Positions 33,312-42,424 are shown, counted from the first letter of the stretch. The stretch is 64,000 nt of DNA from Planomonospora_B alba (GCF_039534085.1 NZ_BAAAUT010000009.1:62001-126000), one strand, 5' to 3'. Notes: generated from the letters alone by a model not told the origin. Translations and numbers: made by a program.

Positions 33312-36300
33312 ATGAGACCCAGAGCCGCGGCCGCCCGGCGGGAGAACGGCTCCCCCGCGGCGGGCACCGCCCGCCCGTCCCCCGCCCCGCAGGGCTCCCG
33401 TCCCGGGGAGGGCCGGGACGAGCGCCCGCTCCGGGGACCGCGCGGGGCGCCGCGCCCCCTGGACTTCCTGGGCCGGATCAAGATCAAACTCGGTGTGGTG
33501 ATCCTGCTGGCCGTGGCGGCGGCGTTCGTCGTCAACGAGGTGGGCATCAACGCCGGCTACTCGCGCAACACCCGGATCGCGGTGGCCGTGGCGCTCGCGC
33601 TCGTCATGGTGCAGCTGCTGGCCAGGGGCATGACCAGGCCGCTGCGCGAGATGGCCGCCGCCGCGCAGACCATCGCCAAGGGCCGCTACGGCCTGCGCGT
33701 CACGGCGACCTCCCGGGACGAGGTCGGTGAGCTCGCCCGCGCCTTCAACGCGATGGCGGCCGACCTGGAGGAGGTCGACCGGCAGCGGCGGGAGCTGGTC
33801 GCCAACGTCAGCCATGAGCTGCGCACACCGATCACCGCCCTCCGCGCGGTGCTGGAGAACGTGGTGGACGGGGTCTCGGAGCCCGACCCGGTGACGCTCG
33901 GCACGGCGCTCGCCCAGACCGAGCGGCTGGGGCGGCTGGTCGCCCAGCTGCTCGACCTGTCCCGGCTGGAGTCCGGGGCGCGGCTGATCGAGGCCGACGA
34001 CGTCGAGCTCCGCCCGCTCTGCGACCAGGCGCTGCGCGAGGCCGTGCTCGCCCGGGAGGGGGTGACGGCCCGGTGCGAGGTGCCGGACGGGCTGGCCGTG
34101 CGGGCCGACGCCGACCTGCTGGCGCAGGTGCTGGCGAACCTGCTCGACAACGCCGTACGGCACAGCCCGGAGGGCGGCGTGGTGGTCCTGTCCGCCCGGC
34201 CCGAGGGGTCCGGGGTGCGGCTGCGGGTGACCGACCAGGGGCCGGGCATCCGCGAGGAGGACCGGGCCCGGGTGTTCGAGCGCTTCTCCCGCCTGGACGC
34301 GGGCCGGGCCGCGGACGAGGGCGGCGCCGGGCTGGGCCTGGCCATCACCAAGGAGATCGTCGAGCTCCACGGCGGCTCCATCCGCGTCGAAGACGGCGTC
34401 GGCTGCCGGATGGTGGTCGACCTTCCAAGGAGGATCACGATGACCACCCCCGAACCCTCCGGCGGGCCCGGAGCCGGGGCCCCCGCTCCCGGCGGACCCG
34501 TGACGGACGCCGCCCCAGGGGCGGCGGTCCCGGGAGCCCTCTCTTCCGGGAGCGCCCCGCCCGGCGTGCCCGCAGCCGTGCCGGACGCCCCCTCCTCTCC
34601 CGCTCGGGACGCGGCCGCCGCGTCCTCCGGCACGGAGGAGCCCGCGGGCACCGGCCGGGGCGGAGCCCGGCTCCCCGCCCCGGCCGGTGCGGTGCCCGCT
34701 CCCGACCCCGGTCCCGTTCTGGGAACCGGTGCGACGCAGCAGGAGGGAGAACCCCGGCAGGGGGCTGCGGCCCGCCCGGCGCCTCCGGTCCATCCGGTGC
34801 CGCAGGCTCCGCCGGGCGCGCCCCGGCCCGTGGGGCCGGGGACCGGCCCCGGGAGCGGACGGGTCCGGCAGGCCCCGGTCCGGCGGAACTGGGCGGGCGC
34901 GGTCGGCGGGGTCCTGCTCGGCGGCCTGGCCGGGATCACCGCGGGCGTGCTGCTGGGACTGGCCGTCGGGGCGTTCTCCCCGGAGCTCGGCATCCTGACC
35001 GGGCTGGGTGCCGTGCTGGTCGGTGCCTTCGCCGGCACGGTCATCGGGGCCACCCTGCCCGACGGGACGTGGCAGGCGCACCACGGCGCGGGCCCGGTCC
35101 CCGCGGATCCGGGGTCCGCGGCGGGGGCGGCTTCCCCGGCACCCGCGAGCCCGGCGCCTGTGAGCCCGGCGCCTGTGAGCCCGGCACCCGCGAGCCACGG
35201 CCCCGCGGATCCGGCGTTCCCCGGAGGGGCGGGCGGCCCCGCGGACCGGGCCGCCGGCGCCCCGCCGCCCGGCGGGTACGTGGCCCCGCCGGTGCTCCCG
35301 CGCCCGGAGCTGCCGGACACGCCGAAGTGGCTGCTGGCCGCCTGCGCGGCCGTGGGCCTGCTCGCCGCGCTCGCCCTGCCGTACAGCTCGGTGGGGCTGG
35401 GGTTCGCGCTGGTGGCCGTGGCCATGGGGATCGCGGTGCTGCCGGCCGCCCGCCGGCGGATCACCCCCTGGTCCGCGGTGATGGGGCTGATCGCCTACGG
35501 CCTGGTCGCGGTGGCGCTCGTGCGGGACGCGGACTGGCTCGTCGGGCTCTCGCTCCTGGCCGGGTTCGCGATGGCCGCGCTCGCCCTGTCGGGGGCCGGG
35601 CGCGGCTGGCTCGGGGTGGCCCGGGGCGCGGCCTCGGTGGTGCTGGGGCTGCTGCCGACGCCGTGGTTCCTGGCGGCGTCGGCGAGGGGGCCGGTGAAGA
35701 ACCTGGCGACCCGCCGGGTGGTGCCCACGCTGGTCGGGCTCGGGCTGACCGTGGTGCTGGTGGCGGTCTTCGGCGCGCTGTTCGCCTCGGCGGACGCGGT
35801 GTTCGCCCGGACCGTGGAGCGGCTGCTGTTCTCCCAGGACTGGGTGGAGACGCTGCCGCTGCGGGTGGTGACGTTCGCGGTCGCCGTGGCGGTGGTCGCC
35901 GCGGCCGTCCTGGTGGGCCTGCGGCCGGTCGCCGAGCCGGAGTGGCCCAGCCTGCGCCTGCGCGTCGGCCGCGGCCTGTGGGTGACCCCGCTGGCGGCGC
36001 TCAACCTGCTGTTCGGCGCGTTCGTGGCGATGCAGCTGACGGCGCTGTTCGGCGACGCCGACTGGGTGGTGGCGACCACCGACCTCACCTACGCCGAGTA
36101 CGCCCGCTCCGGCTTCTTCCAACTGGTCGTCGTCAGCGTCTTCGTGCTGGCGATCGTGGCGCTGGCGGCGGGGGCGGTCGAGACGCCGGGCCGCGACCGC
36201 TGGCTGATGGCCGTCCTGCTCGGCCTGCTCTGCGCGCTGACCATGGTGATCCTGGCCTCCGCGATGTACCGGCTGGACCTGTACGTCGACGCCTACGGCT

Positions 36301-36776
36301 TCACCCGGCTCCGCGCGTCCGTGTGGGCGGCCATCTGGTGGCTCGGCGGCGTCTTCGCGCTGGTCCTCGCCGCAGGCGCGCTGCGGCTGCTGCGGCGCGG
36401 CACGTCCTGGTGGCTGCCCCGGGCGGTGGTCGTGATGACGGGCGCCGGGCTGCTGGCCTTCGCGGTGTGGAACCCGGACCTGCGGGTCGCGGAGTCCCAG
36501 CTCGCCGTCCGGGGGGTGGACCGGTTGGACCACGCCTACCTGGGCGACCTGGGGGCGGAGGCCGTACCCGCGCTGGACCGGCTGCCGGAGCCGGTGCGCA
36601 CCTGCGTGCTGATGGACGTGACCCGGGCCAACCGGCTCCACCGGCCGGACCCGTGGAACGGCTGGAACCTGGCCAGGGAGCGGGCCAGGGAGGTGCTGGC
36701 CGCCCGGCCCGTCCCGCCGGGGCCCTCCTTCTGCGCGCAGGAGTCCTCGTCCCGGCTCGTCCCGGACCAGGACTGA
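33312..36776 (+). CDS. Sensor histidine kinase fused in frame to a DUF4153/DUF4173-like membrane protein
   Basis: A continuous frame of about 1154 residues. Residues 1-376 are a complete histidine kinase: two membrane segments, HAMP, HisKA with LVANVSHELRTPITAL, N-box LLDNAVRHSP, and GLGLAITKEIVELHGGSI. Instead of stopping after VVDLP the frame passes through RRIT into MTTPEPS, where AAGGAGG lies six bases before the ATG at 34440. The second part (778 residues) has a Pro/Ala-rich N-terminus and about twelve membrane segments with YRLDLYVDAYGFTRLR, typical of DUF4153/DUF4173. In related genomes the two are usually separate neighbours (recollection, not checked here). ATG 33300 and the upstream GTG 33192 are alternative starts. 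Confidence 0.85.
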   Translation: MRPRAAAARRENGSPAAGTARPSPAPQGSRPGEGRDERPLRGPRGAPRPLDFLGRIKIKLGVVILLAVAAAFVVNEVGINAGYSRNTRIAVAVALALVMVQLLARGMTRPLREMAAAAQTIAKGRYGLRVTATSRDEVGELARAFNAMAADLEEVDRQRRELVANVSHELRTPITALRAVLENVVDGVSEPDPVTLGTALAQTERLGRLVAQLLDLSRLESGARLIEADDVELRPLCDQALREAVLAREGVTARCEVPDGLAVRADADLLAQVLANLLDNAVRHSPEGGVVVLSARPEGSGVRLRVTDQGPGIREEDRARVFERFSRLDAGRAADEGGAGLGLAITKEIVELHGGSIRVEDGVGCRMVVDLPRRITMTTPEPSGGPGAGAPAPGGPVTDAAPGAAVPGALSSGSAPPGVPAAVPDAPSSPARDAAAASSGTEEPAGTGRGGARLPAPAGAVPAPDPGPVLGTGATQQEGEPRQGAAARPAPPVHPVPQAPPGAPRPVGPGTGPGSGRVRQAPVRRNWAGAVGGVLLGGLAGITAGVLLGLAVGAFSPELGILTGLGAVLVGAFAGTVIGATLPDGTWQAHHGAGPVPADPGSAAGAASPAPASPAPVSPAPVSPAPASHGPADPAFPGGAGGPADRAAGAPPPGGYVAPPVLPRPELPDTPKWLLAACAAVGLLAALALPYSSVGLGFALVAVAMGIAVLPAARRRITPWSAVMGLIAYGLVAVALVRDADWLVGLSLLAGFAMAALALSGAGRGWLGVARGAASVVLGLLPTPWFLAASARGPVKNLATRRVVPTLVGLGLTVVLVAVFGALFASADAVFARTVERLLFSQDWVETLPLRVVTFAVAVAVVAAAVLVGLRPVAEPEWPSLRLRVGRGLWVTPLAALNLLFGAFVAMQLTALFGDADWVVATTDLTYAEYARSGFFQLVVVSVFVLAIVALAAGAVETPGRDRWLMAVLLGLLCALTMVILASAMYRLDLYVDAYGFTRLRASVWAAIWWLGGVFALVLAAGALRLLRRGTSWWLPRAVVVMTGAGLLAFAVWNPDLRVAESQLAVRGVDRLDHAYLGDLGAEAVPALDRLPEPVRTCVLMDVTRANRLHRPDPWNGWNLARERAREVLAARPVPPGPSFCAQESSSRLVPDQD
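34427..34442 (+). promoter_or_regulatory. Perfect internal Shine-Dalgarno and ATG inside the kinase-membrane protein frame
   Basis: AAGGAGG (34427-34433), a six-base spacer and ATG (34440-34442). This is the best ribosome-binding site near any start in the window, placed exactly at the boundary of the two domains. It would yield a separate 778-residue membrane protein to 36776. Confidence 0.75.
35143..35203 (+). repeat. 15-bp degenerate tandem repeat in the DUF4173 linker
   Basis: About four copies of a unit like AGCCCGGCGCCTGTG encode PASPAPVSPAPVSPAPAS. The period keeps the frame; the region is disordered. Confidence 0.7.
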
Positions 36777-36787
36777 TCCGGGCCCGG

Positions 36788-36827
36788 GGCCGGCCGCGCT
36801 CCGCCTCCGGCGGGACCGCGGCCGGCC
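36788..36827. terminator. Bidirectional terminator
   Basis: GGCCGGCCGCG (36788-36798) and CGCGGCCGGCC (36817-36827) form an 11-bp stem with an 18-nt loop between two convergent genes. Confidence 0.6.
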
Positions 36828-36836
36828 GTACGGGGG

Positions 36837-38528
36837 TCAGGGCACCCAGTGGTTGCCGGTCACGGTGATCATGACCTGGAGCTGGATGCTGGCGGCGTAG
36901 TAGCTGTCGGTGGAGATCGGGGTGGCGAGCATCTTGTTCCAGAGCGCGTCCAGCCACGCCTGGCTGCCGGAGTCGGTCATCGCCGCCACCGCGAACGGCG
37001 CGGAGAAGGCCGGGGAGGTGTAGTTCACCAGCTGGCCGCCGTCGAGCCGGTAGCCGGCGACGATCCGGTCCGGATCGCCCCCCGTCCTGCCCTTGATCCA
37101 GGAGTTCAGCTTCCGTGCCGCGGCCAGGGAGGCGGCGTCTCCGCTCGTCACCGCGTCGTTGCCGATCCGCCACGGGACCCGGCAGGCGTTCCACCAGTAG
37201 TCGCCGTCGTTGGCGCTCTCCAGCACCTCGCCCGGGGCGGGCCTGGCGGTGGTGTCCGTGTCGACCACGAAGTCGGGCAGCAGGCCGGTGCCCGGCGCGT
37301 ACTTGGACTGCATCGAGGCGATCAGCTTCTGGTGGTTGGCCCGGACGGTGTCCCAGGTGGCGTCCCCGGTCGCCTTCCGGAACGCCCGGAAGTGGTCGAT
37401 CATCCAGTCGGAGGGGCGGCTGATCCAGTAGTGCTCACCGCCGGAGCTGCTCCAGTCGCCCAGCTTCAGCAGCTTGGTCGTCGGGTTGAGCTCACCGGCC
37501 TTGATCGCGTTGATGTGCCTGATCGCGAGCCGCCTGTAGTCGTAGGTGCCGGAGCTGCCCCACTGGCGGTCGGCCATGAGCAGGGCGTAGGCGACGTCCA
37601 GGTCGCCGTCGGTGGCGGAGTCGCCGCCGTTGACGCTCCGGCAGGCGGTGTCCTGCTCGGCGGCGAGCAGCCCCGGGGTGATCGAGGAGGGGTGGTCGAG
37701 GACGTACTTCAGCAGGCCGTCGAAGATCTTCTTGGCGTCGGGGTCGGCCCCGGCCATGGTCGCGGTGACGACCATGCCGTACCCCTGCGCCTCGGCGACG
37801 TAGGGGTGGTCGGCGTCGGGGGAGATGATCTGGTACCACCCGTTCCCGCAGTTCTGCCGGACGAACGCGGCCTTCCAGCGGTTGTAGTAGTCGATCACCT
37901 TCTGGTCGAGGGAGGCCTGGCTCCCGCCGGGCCGTAGCATCCCGGAGGCGTAGGGGACGGTGTGGCCGCCGAACGGCACGCGCGGCCCCGAGGCGGTCGG
38001 CGTCGGCGACGGGCCCGGGCCGCCCGCGTCGCCGTAGACCTGCATCTCGTACAGCGAGTAGCCGTAGGGGGTGCCGCGGCCGGTGCCGTACATCCGGACG
38101 TAGCGGCCGGTGCCGGAGACGGCCAGGTCGTCCACGCCGCCGTCGCCGGCGGCGGTGGCGTGGACGTCGCGCCAGGAGGAGCCGTCCGCCGAGACCTGGA
38201 TCCGGTACGCCCTGGCGTAGGCGGCCTCCCAGTGCAGCCTGACCCGGGTGATCGAGGCGGGGCGGCCGAGGTCGACGCGGAGCCACTGGGGGTCGGAGCC
38301 CTCGGCGGAGGCCCAGCGGGTGGAGGCGTCCCCGTCGAAGGCCTTGGCGGGCAGGAGCGTGGCGTCCTCGTTCGAGGAGGAGGCCGCCGGCCGGCCCTGG
38401 GAGAGCAGCGTGTCGGCGGCGTGGCCCGGGGACGCGGCCAGCACGGACGCCGGCGCGATCAGTCCCAGTGCCAGGGCGAGGAGGGGCAGAGGACGGTGGA
38501 GCCGCCGCGGGCGCGGTCTCGCGTGCAT
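36837..38528 (-). CDS. Secreted GH8 glycoside hydrolase with N-terminal F5/8C (CBM32-like) domain
   Basis: A 563-residue secreted enzyme. The signal peptide runs to about residue 39 (LALALGLIAPASVLAASPGHAA). Residues 45-165 are a discoidin-type carbohydrate-binding module (LRVDLGRPASITRVRLHWE, YSLYEMQVYG). The GH8 domain has the catalytic acid in VAEAQGYGMVVT and the catalytic base region in SATDGDLDVAYALLMADRQWG (cut TDGDLDVAYALLMA). GH8 enzymes are endoglucanases, chitosanases, lichenases or xylanases; the substrate is not resolvable. ATG 38528 follows AGAGGG; the frame upstream would precede the signal peptide. A palindrome 40 bp upstream likely controls it. Confidence 0.92.
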   Translation of the reverse strand: MHARPRPRRLHRPLPLLALALGLIAPASVLAASPGHAADTLLSQGRPAASSSNEDATLLPAKAFDGDASTRWASAEGSDPQWLRVDLGRPASITRVRLHWEAAYARAYRIQVSADGSSWRDVHATAAGDGGVDDLAVSGTGRYVRMYGTGRGTPYGYSLYEMQVYGDAGGPGPSPTPTASGPRVPFGGHTVPYASGMLRPGGSQASLDQKVIDYYNRWKAAFVRQNCGNGWYQIISPDADHPYVAEAQGYGMVVTATMAGADPDAKKIFDGLLKYVLDHPSSITPGLLAAEQDTACRSVNGGDSATDGDLDVAYALLMADRQWGSSGTYDYRRLAIRHINAIKAGELNPTTKLLKLGDWSSSGGEHYWISRPSDWMIDHFRAFRKATGDATWDTVRANHQKLIASMQSKYAPGTGLLPDFVVDTDTTARPAPGEVLESANDGDYWWNACRVPWRIGNDAVTSGDAASLAAARKLNSWIKGRTGGDPDRIVAGYRLDGGQLVNYTSPAFSAPFAVAAMTDSGSQAWLDALWNKMLATPISTDSYYAASIQLQVMITVTGNHWVP

Positions 38529-38860
38529 GGGAGCCCTCTCTGTCGTCGGGTAGCCCGGCATGGCTAGTTAGGAAAGGTTCCTAATTAAGGGAAGATGCCA
38601 CCATTCCTGACATCTCGCGGTCAAGGGGGAGGGGGGCCCAAATTCCCCGGAGCGGCGCGCCCGCGGTCTCCCCGCCGGATTTCGCCGGATCCTCGCCGGG
38701 TTCCCACAGCTCAGCGCGGCCCCGTCCGTCCCCGCCCTCCGCCGGGACCCGGTCCCGGTACGGCCCGGCCGTCCGGTCGCGGATCCCGCGGCCCCCGCGG
38801 ACGGATAGGGTCCTTGTCCGGACAGGGCACGCAGGCATCGCACGCACCGTGGGGGAGCCG
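38529..38860. promoter_or_regulatory. Divergent GH8/D-amino-acid-enzyme intergenic region with palindrome
   Basis: TTAGGAA-AGG-TTCCTAA at 38568-38584 is a perfect 7-3-7 palindrome 40 bp upstream of the GH8 start, AT-rich against its surroundings; it looks like an operator for a regulator of secreted hydrolases. On the other side, TAGGGT at 38805-38810 is a possible -10 for the operon starting at 38861. Nothing else was seen in this stretch. Confidence 0.65.
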
Positions 38861-39970
38861 ATGAAGGGGATCGTGGATCTCGACGCGGCCGTGGGGTCGT
38901 CGCTGTTCGGCGGGGCGTTCACCTTCCCGGTGATGACCGCCCGCCGCAGCGCGCTCCGGCACAACATCGACACGCTCGCGGCCTTCGCGCGGGACCACGG
39001 CATGCTGCTCGTCCCGCACGCCAAGACGACCATGTCGCCCGAGCTGGTGGCGGCCCAGCTGGGGGCGGGGGCCTGGGGCCTCACCGTCGCCACCCCGAGC
39101 CAGGCGCTGATCCTGCGCTCCTTCGGCGTCTCGCGGATCCTGATCGCCAACCAGGTCTTCGACCCGGCGGGGCTCGACGCCCTCGCGGCGCACCTCGCCG
39201 AAGACCCCGCCTTCGAGCTGCTCTGCTTCGCCGACTCGGTGGCCGGGATCGAGGCGCTCTCCAAGCACGCCGGGCCCCGGCCGTTCCGGGTGCTGGCCGA
39301 GCTCGGTCACACCGGCGGGCGGGCCGGGTGCCGGACCCTCGCGGACCTGCTGGAGGTCGCCGCGGCGGCCCAGGCCGCGCCCGGCGTGGAGCTCGCGGGC
39401 GTCGCCGGCTACGAGGGCACGCTGGCCGCCGCGGAGGAGGTCCGGGCCTTCCTGAACCGGCTGCTGGAGGCGCTGGAGCACCTGCGGGTCGCGCGGCCGA
39501 TCCTGTCGGTGGGCGGCAGCCAGTGGTTCGACGTGGTCAGCCGGGAGCTCGCCGCCTGCCAGGCGACCATCATGCTCCGCAGCGGGGCCTACGTCTCCCA
39601 CGACGACGGCCACTACCGCGAGCACACGCCGTACAACCGGATCGGGGGCGAGCTGCGCGCCGCGCTGGAGGTCTGGGCGCACGTGCTCTCCGTTCCAGAG
39701 CCGGGTCTGGTGATCGCCGGCCTCGGCAAGCGCGACGCCCCGTACGACGAGGGGATGCCGATCCCCAAGGGCCCCCTCGCCGGAGCCGAGGTGGTCAAGC
39801 TCTACGATCAGCACGCGGTGCTGCGGACCGCGCCGGACACGCCGGTGCGGCCGGGGGACCTGGTGCCGTTCGGGATCTCCCACCCGTGCACCGCCTTCGA
39901 CAAGTGGCGGGTCATCCCGGTGGTCGACGACGACCACGTGGTCGTCGACCTGATCCACACCTACTTCTGA
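38861..39970 (+). CDS. DSD1-like PLP enzyme (D-amino acid aldolase/dehydratase family)
   Basis: A 369-residue alanine-racemase-fold (type III) PLP enzyme of the D-serine dehydratase/D-threonine aldolase family. The PLP Lys lies in VPHAKTTMSPEL, near residue 60 as is usual. Later motifs are RVLAELGHTGGRAGCRT, VAGYEGTL, LSVGGSQWFDVV, the phosphate-binding RSGAYVSHDDGHY, and a C-terminal metal-binding HPCTAFDKW. The HxC pair is the zinc site of eukaryotic-type D-serine dehydratases. It likely acts on a D-3-hydroxy amino acid. ATG 38861 follows GGGGAG. RidA follows 36 bp later. Confidence 0.9.
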   Translation: MKGIVDLDAAVGSSLFGGAFTFPVMTARRSALRHNIDTLAAFARDHGMLLVPHAKTTMSPELVAAQLGAGAWGLTVATPSQALILRSFGVSRILIANQVFDPAGLDALAAHLAEDPAFELLCFADSVAGIEALSKHAGPRPFRVLAELGHTGGRAGCRTLADLLEVAAAAQAAPGVELAGVAGYEGTLAAAEEVRAFLNRLLEALEHLRVARPILSVGGSQWFDVVSRELAACQATIMLRSGAYVSHDDGHYREHTPYNRIGGELRAALEVWAHVLSVPEPGLVIAGLGKRDAPYDEGMPIPKGPLAGAEVVKLYDQHAVLRTAPDTPVRPGDLVPFGISHPCTAFDKWRVIPVVDDDHVVVDLIHTYF

Positions 39971-40006
39971 CCTTCCTTCCAGATCACCGAGAAGAGGACG
40001 GGTGAC

Positions 40007-40393
40007 ATGAGCGAGAAGCTCGAGCTGCGGACCGACGAGGGCGCCGCGCCGGTCGGGGCCTACTCGCAGGGCCTGGTGGTCGGCGACTTCGTCTACACCT
40101 CGGGCATGGGCCCGCTGGACCCGGTCACCGGGGAGGTCGTCGGCACCGACGTGGCGGAGCAGACGCACCAGGTGATGCGCAACCTCGGCGCCATCCTGGC
40201 CGCGCACGGCCTGGGCTTCGACGACGTGGTGAAGTCGACGGTGCACCTGCAGCACCTCAAGCGCGACTTCGGCGCCTACAACGAGGTCTACAAGTCCTAC
40301 TTCACCAAGCCCTACCCGGTCCGCACGACCGTCGGCTCCGATCTCATGGACATCCTCGTCGAGATCGACTTCGTGGCCTACAAGGGGCGTTAG
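40007..40393 (+). CDS. RidA family enamine/imine deaminase
   Basis: A 128-residue RidA/YjgF protein. It has APVGAYSQGLVVGDFVYTSGMGP (cut APVGAYSQGLVVGDFVYTSG), the VMRNLGAILAAHGLG helix, VVKSTVHLQ, and PYPVRTTVGSDLMDILVEID, in which the active-site Arg (PxRxxVG) is present and the final acidic residue is Asp. RidA hydrolyses the reactive 2-aminoacrylate/enamine released by PLP-dependent dehydratases. Its placement directly after such an enzyme is therefore functionally coherent. GAAGAGGACGGGTGAC precedes the ATG. Confidence 0.95.
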   Translation: MSEKLELRTDEGAAPVGAYSQGLVVGDFVYTSGMGPLDPVTGEVVGTDVAEQTHQVMRNLGAILAAHGLGFDDVVKSTVHLQHLKRDFGAYNEVYKSYFTKPYPVRTTVGSDLMDILVEIDFVAYKGR

Positions 40394-40423
40394 GGCCCGA
40401 CCGACTGCGCACGGGGAGACGGT

Positions 40424-41635
40424 TTGGACAGCTCTGTCTACGTCCACGTCGAGGACGTACGGGGGGAGGGCCTCGGGCCGGTCCTCGACCGGATCGCCGG
40501 GTACGGCGTGACCGGCGTGACCGCGGCCGCGGCCTGCCACCGCACCCGCGACGTCACCCCGCACGGGGCCTCCCGCGTGACGGTCCGCGGGGACGGCGTG
40601 CACTTCACGCCGCCCGAGGACCTGTTCGGCGAGCTGCGCCTGGTCCCGCCGGTCCAGGCCGGGGCCGAGCGGGAGCCGCTGGCGGAGCTGCGCCGTGCCA
40701 CCGCCGAGCGGGGGCTCCGGCTGCACGGCTGGGCCGCCTTCCTGCACAGCCCCGCCCTCGGCGGGACCGCCCCCGACGTGACCGTGCGCACCTGCTTCGG
40801 CGACCGCGGCTCGACCGCCGACCTGTGCCCGTCCCACCCCGACGTCCGCCGCTACGCGGTGGCGCTGGGCCGGGCCGTGGCGCGCCAGGGCGTCGACAGC
40901 GTGGTCGCCGAGGGACTGCACTTCGCCCCGTTCCCGCAGGGCTGCCCGCACGACCGGAACTTCGTCCCGCTCGGCCCGATGGACGCCTTCCTGTTCGGGC
41001 TCTGCTTCTGCGACTTCTGCCTGGGGCGCGCCGCGGACCTCGGCGTCAACGCCGAGGCCGCCCGCCGGGAGTGCGCCCGGATCGTGGGCGGCGTGCTCGA
41101 CGGCGACCCGCCCGCCCAGGGGGAGGTGACCCGGGCGGCGCTGACCGCCTACGCCGGTCCCGAGGTGGTCGCCTACGCGCGGGCCCGCTCCGAGACGGTG
41201 ACCTCGCTGGTCTCCGAGGTCTCGGCGGCCGTCGCGGCCGAGGGCTCCCGGCTGGTCTTCCTGGACGGCACCGGAGCGGCCAAGGGCTCCGCCGACGGGC
41301 TGCCCTCGCCGGGCCTGGCCGCCTACGACGCCTGGCAGCTCGGCGTGGACCTGGTCGCCCTGGGCGACCTGGTGCCCTCGCTCGGCGTCCTGGCCTACGC
41401 CCGCGACGCCGCCCGGATCGCCGACGACGTGGGGGCCTACCGCCGCTCGACCGGCAAGGACCGGGACCTGCGGGTGGTGCTCCGGCCCGGCCCGCCCGAC
41501 ACCGACTCGGCCGACCGGCTCGCCGCCAAGGTCCGCGCCGTCCGCGCCGCCGGGGCCGGCGCGGTCGACTTCTTCGCCTACGGGCTCCTGCCGTACCCGG
41601 TCCTCGACCGGATCCCCGGCGCCCTGTCGTCCTGA
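40424..41635 (+). CDS. Uncharacterised 403-aa protein in the D-amino-acid enzyme/RidA operon
   Basis: Third gene of the operon, 30 bp after ridA. The protein starts MDSSVYVHVEDVRGEGLGPVL and has a regular strand-helix alternation (GYGVTGVTAAAACHRTRDV, GLRLHGWAAFLHSP, DSVVAEGLHFAPFP, LVFLDGTG, LRVVLRPGP, GAGAVDFFAYGLLP) that suggests a TIM barrel such as in family-10-like or unclassified glycoside hydrolases. A CFCDFC pair near residue 193 could bind metal or form a disulfide. I do not recognise a named family. TTG 40424 is preceded by ACGGGGAGACGG. Function unknown; a substrate-processing role linked to the D-amino acid enzyme is inference. Confidence 0.82.
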   Translation: MDSSVYVHVEDVRGEGLGPVLDRIAGYGVTGVTAAAACHRTRDVTPHGASRVTVRGDGVHFTPPEDLFGELRLVPPVQAGAEREPLAELRRATAERGLRLHGWAAFLHSPALGGTAPDVTVRTCFGDRGSTADLCPSHPDVRRYAVALGRAVARQGVDSVVAEGLHFAPFPQGCPHDRNFVPLGPMDAFLFGLCFCDFCLGRAADLGVNAEAARRECARIVGGVLDGDPPAQGEVTRAALTAYAGPEVVAYARARSETVTSLVSEVSAAVAAEGSRLVFLDGTGAAKGSADGLPSPGLAAYDAWQLGVDLVALGDLVPSLGVLAYARDAARIADDVGAYRRSTGKDRDLRVVLRPGPPDTDSADRLAAKVRAVRAAGAGAVDFFAYGLLPYPVLDRIPGALSS

Positions 41636-41701
41636 GGCCCCGGGGACTCAGCGCTCCCGGCCCGGTGGCCCCGGCGGTCAGGGGGCGTCCGGCGAGGGCG
41701 G

Positions 41702-42322
41702 TCAGGAGGGGCGTCCGGAGAGGGCGGTCGCCACGCCGAGACCGAGGTAGACGACGCCGCTCACCCGGCCCAGCAGCCCGGCCCGCTCCCGCAGCAGCCG
41801 GCCGATCGCGCCCGCCCCCGCGGCGTAGACCAGGTTGGAGCACAGGCCCAGCGCCAGCAGCGTCCCGCCCAGCACCGCCACCTGCAGCGGCACCGCCCCC
41901 GCCGCCGGATCCACGAACTGCGGCAGGAACGCCAGGAAGAACAGGATCACCTTGGGGTTGAGCAGGTTGACGACCATCGCCTCCAGGAAGACCGCGCGCA
42001 GCGGCTGCGGAGCGGTCTCCCCCGGCTGCGGCCCGCCCCCGCCCCGCAGCGCCCGCACCCCCAGGTAGACCAGATAGGCCGCCCCGGCCCACCTGACCGC
42101 CTCGAACAGGACCGCCGAGCGTGCGACCACGTAGGAGAGGCCGGCCGCCGCCGCGGCGATGTGCACGAGCGTGCCCGCCTCCACGCCGAAGGCGCTCGCC
42201 AGCGCGGCCGCCCGGCCCTGGGAGACGCCGCGGGCGGCGATGTAGAGGTGGTTCGGCCCGGGGACGAGGACCAGCGCCAGGGACGCCGCGGCGAACAGCA
42301 GGAACGTGGACATCGAGACCAT
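41702..42322 (-). CDS. LysE/RhtB family exporter
   Basis: A 206-residue membrane protein with about six helices. FLLFAAASLALVLVPGPNHLYI carries the family PGPN motif, followed by GxxxG-type GVEAGTLVHIAAAAAGLS, and FLEAMVVNLLNPKVILFFLAFLPQFV with the conserved NPKxxLFF. Members export amino acids or homoserine lactones; the cargo is unknown. ATG 42322 (MVSMSTF) or ATG 42313 may start it. It is convergent with the D-amino-acid operon and divergent from the LAL regulator. Confidence 0.9.
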   Translation of the reverse strand: MVSMSTFLLFAAASLALVLVPGPNHLYIAARGVSQGRAAALASAFGVEAGTLVHIAAAAAGLSYVVARSAVLFEAVRWAGAAYLVYLGVRALRGGGGPQPGETAPQPLRAVFLEAMVVNLLNPKVILFFLAFLPQFVDPAAGAVPLQVAVLGGTLLALGLCSNLVYAAGAGAIGRLLRERAGLLGRVSGVVYLGLGVATALSGRPS

Positions 42323-42424
42323 GCCCCGACCATAGGGGCGGACGGTGGCCCCGCAGGAGGGCCAATCCGGAGCCTTCCCCGCGGACCAATCCGTTTCCGC
42401 CCGGCGCGTGGGATACTCGCCGAC

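Noticed and set aside
33282..36641. 1119-codon open frame opposite the kinase fusion
   Set aside because: Low-complexity antisense translation; no domain pattern.
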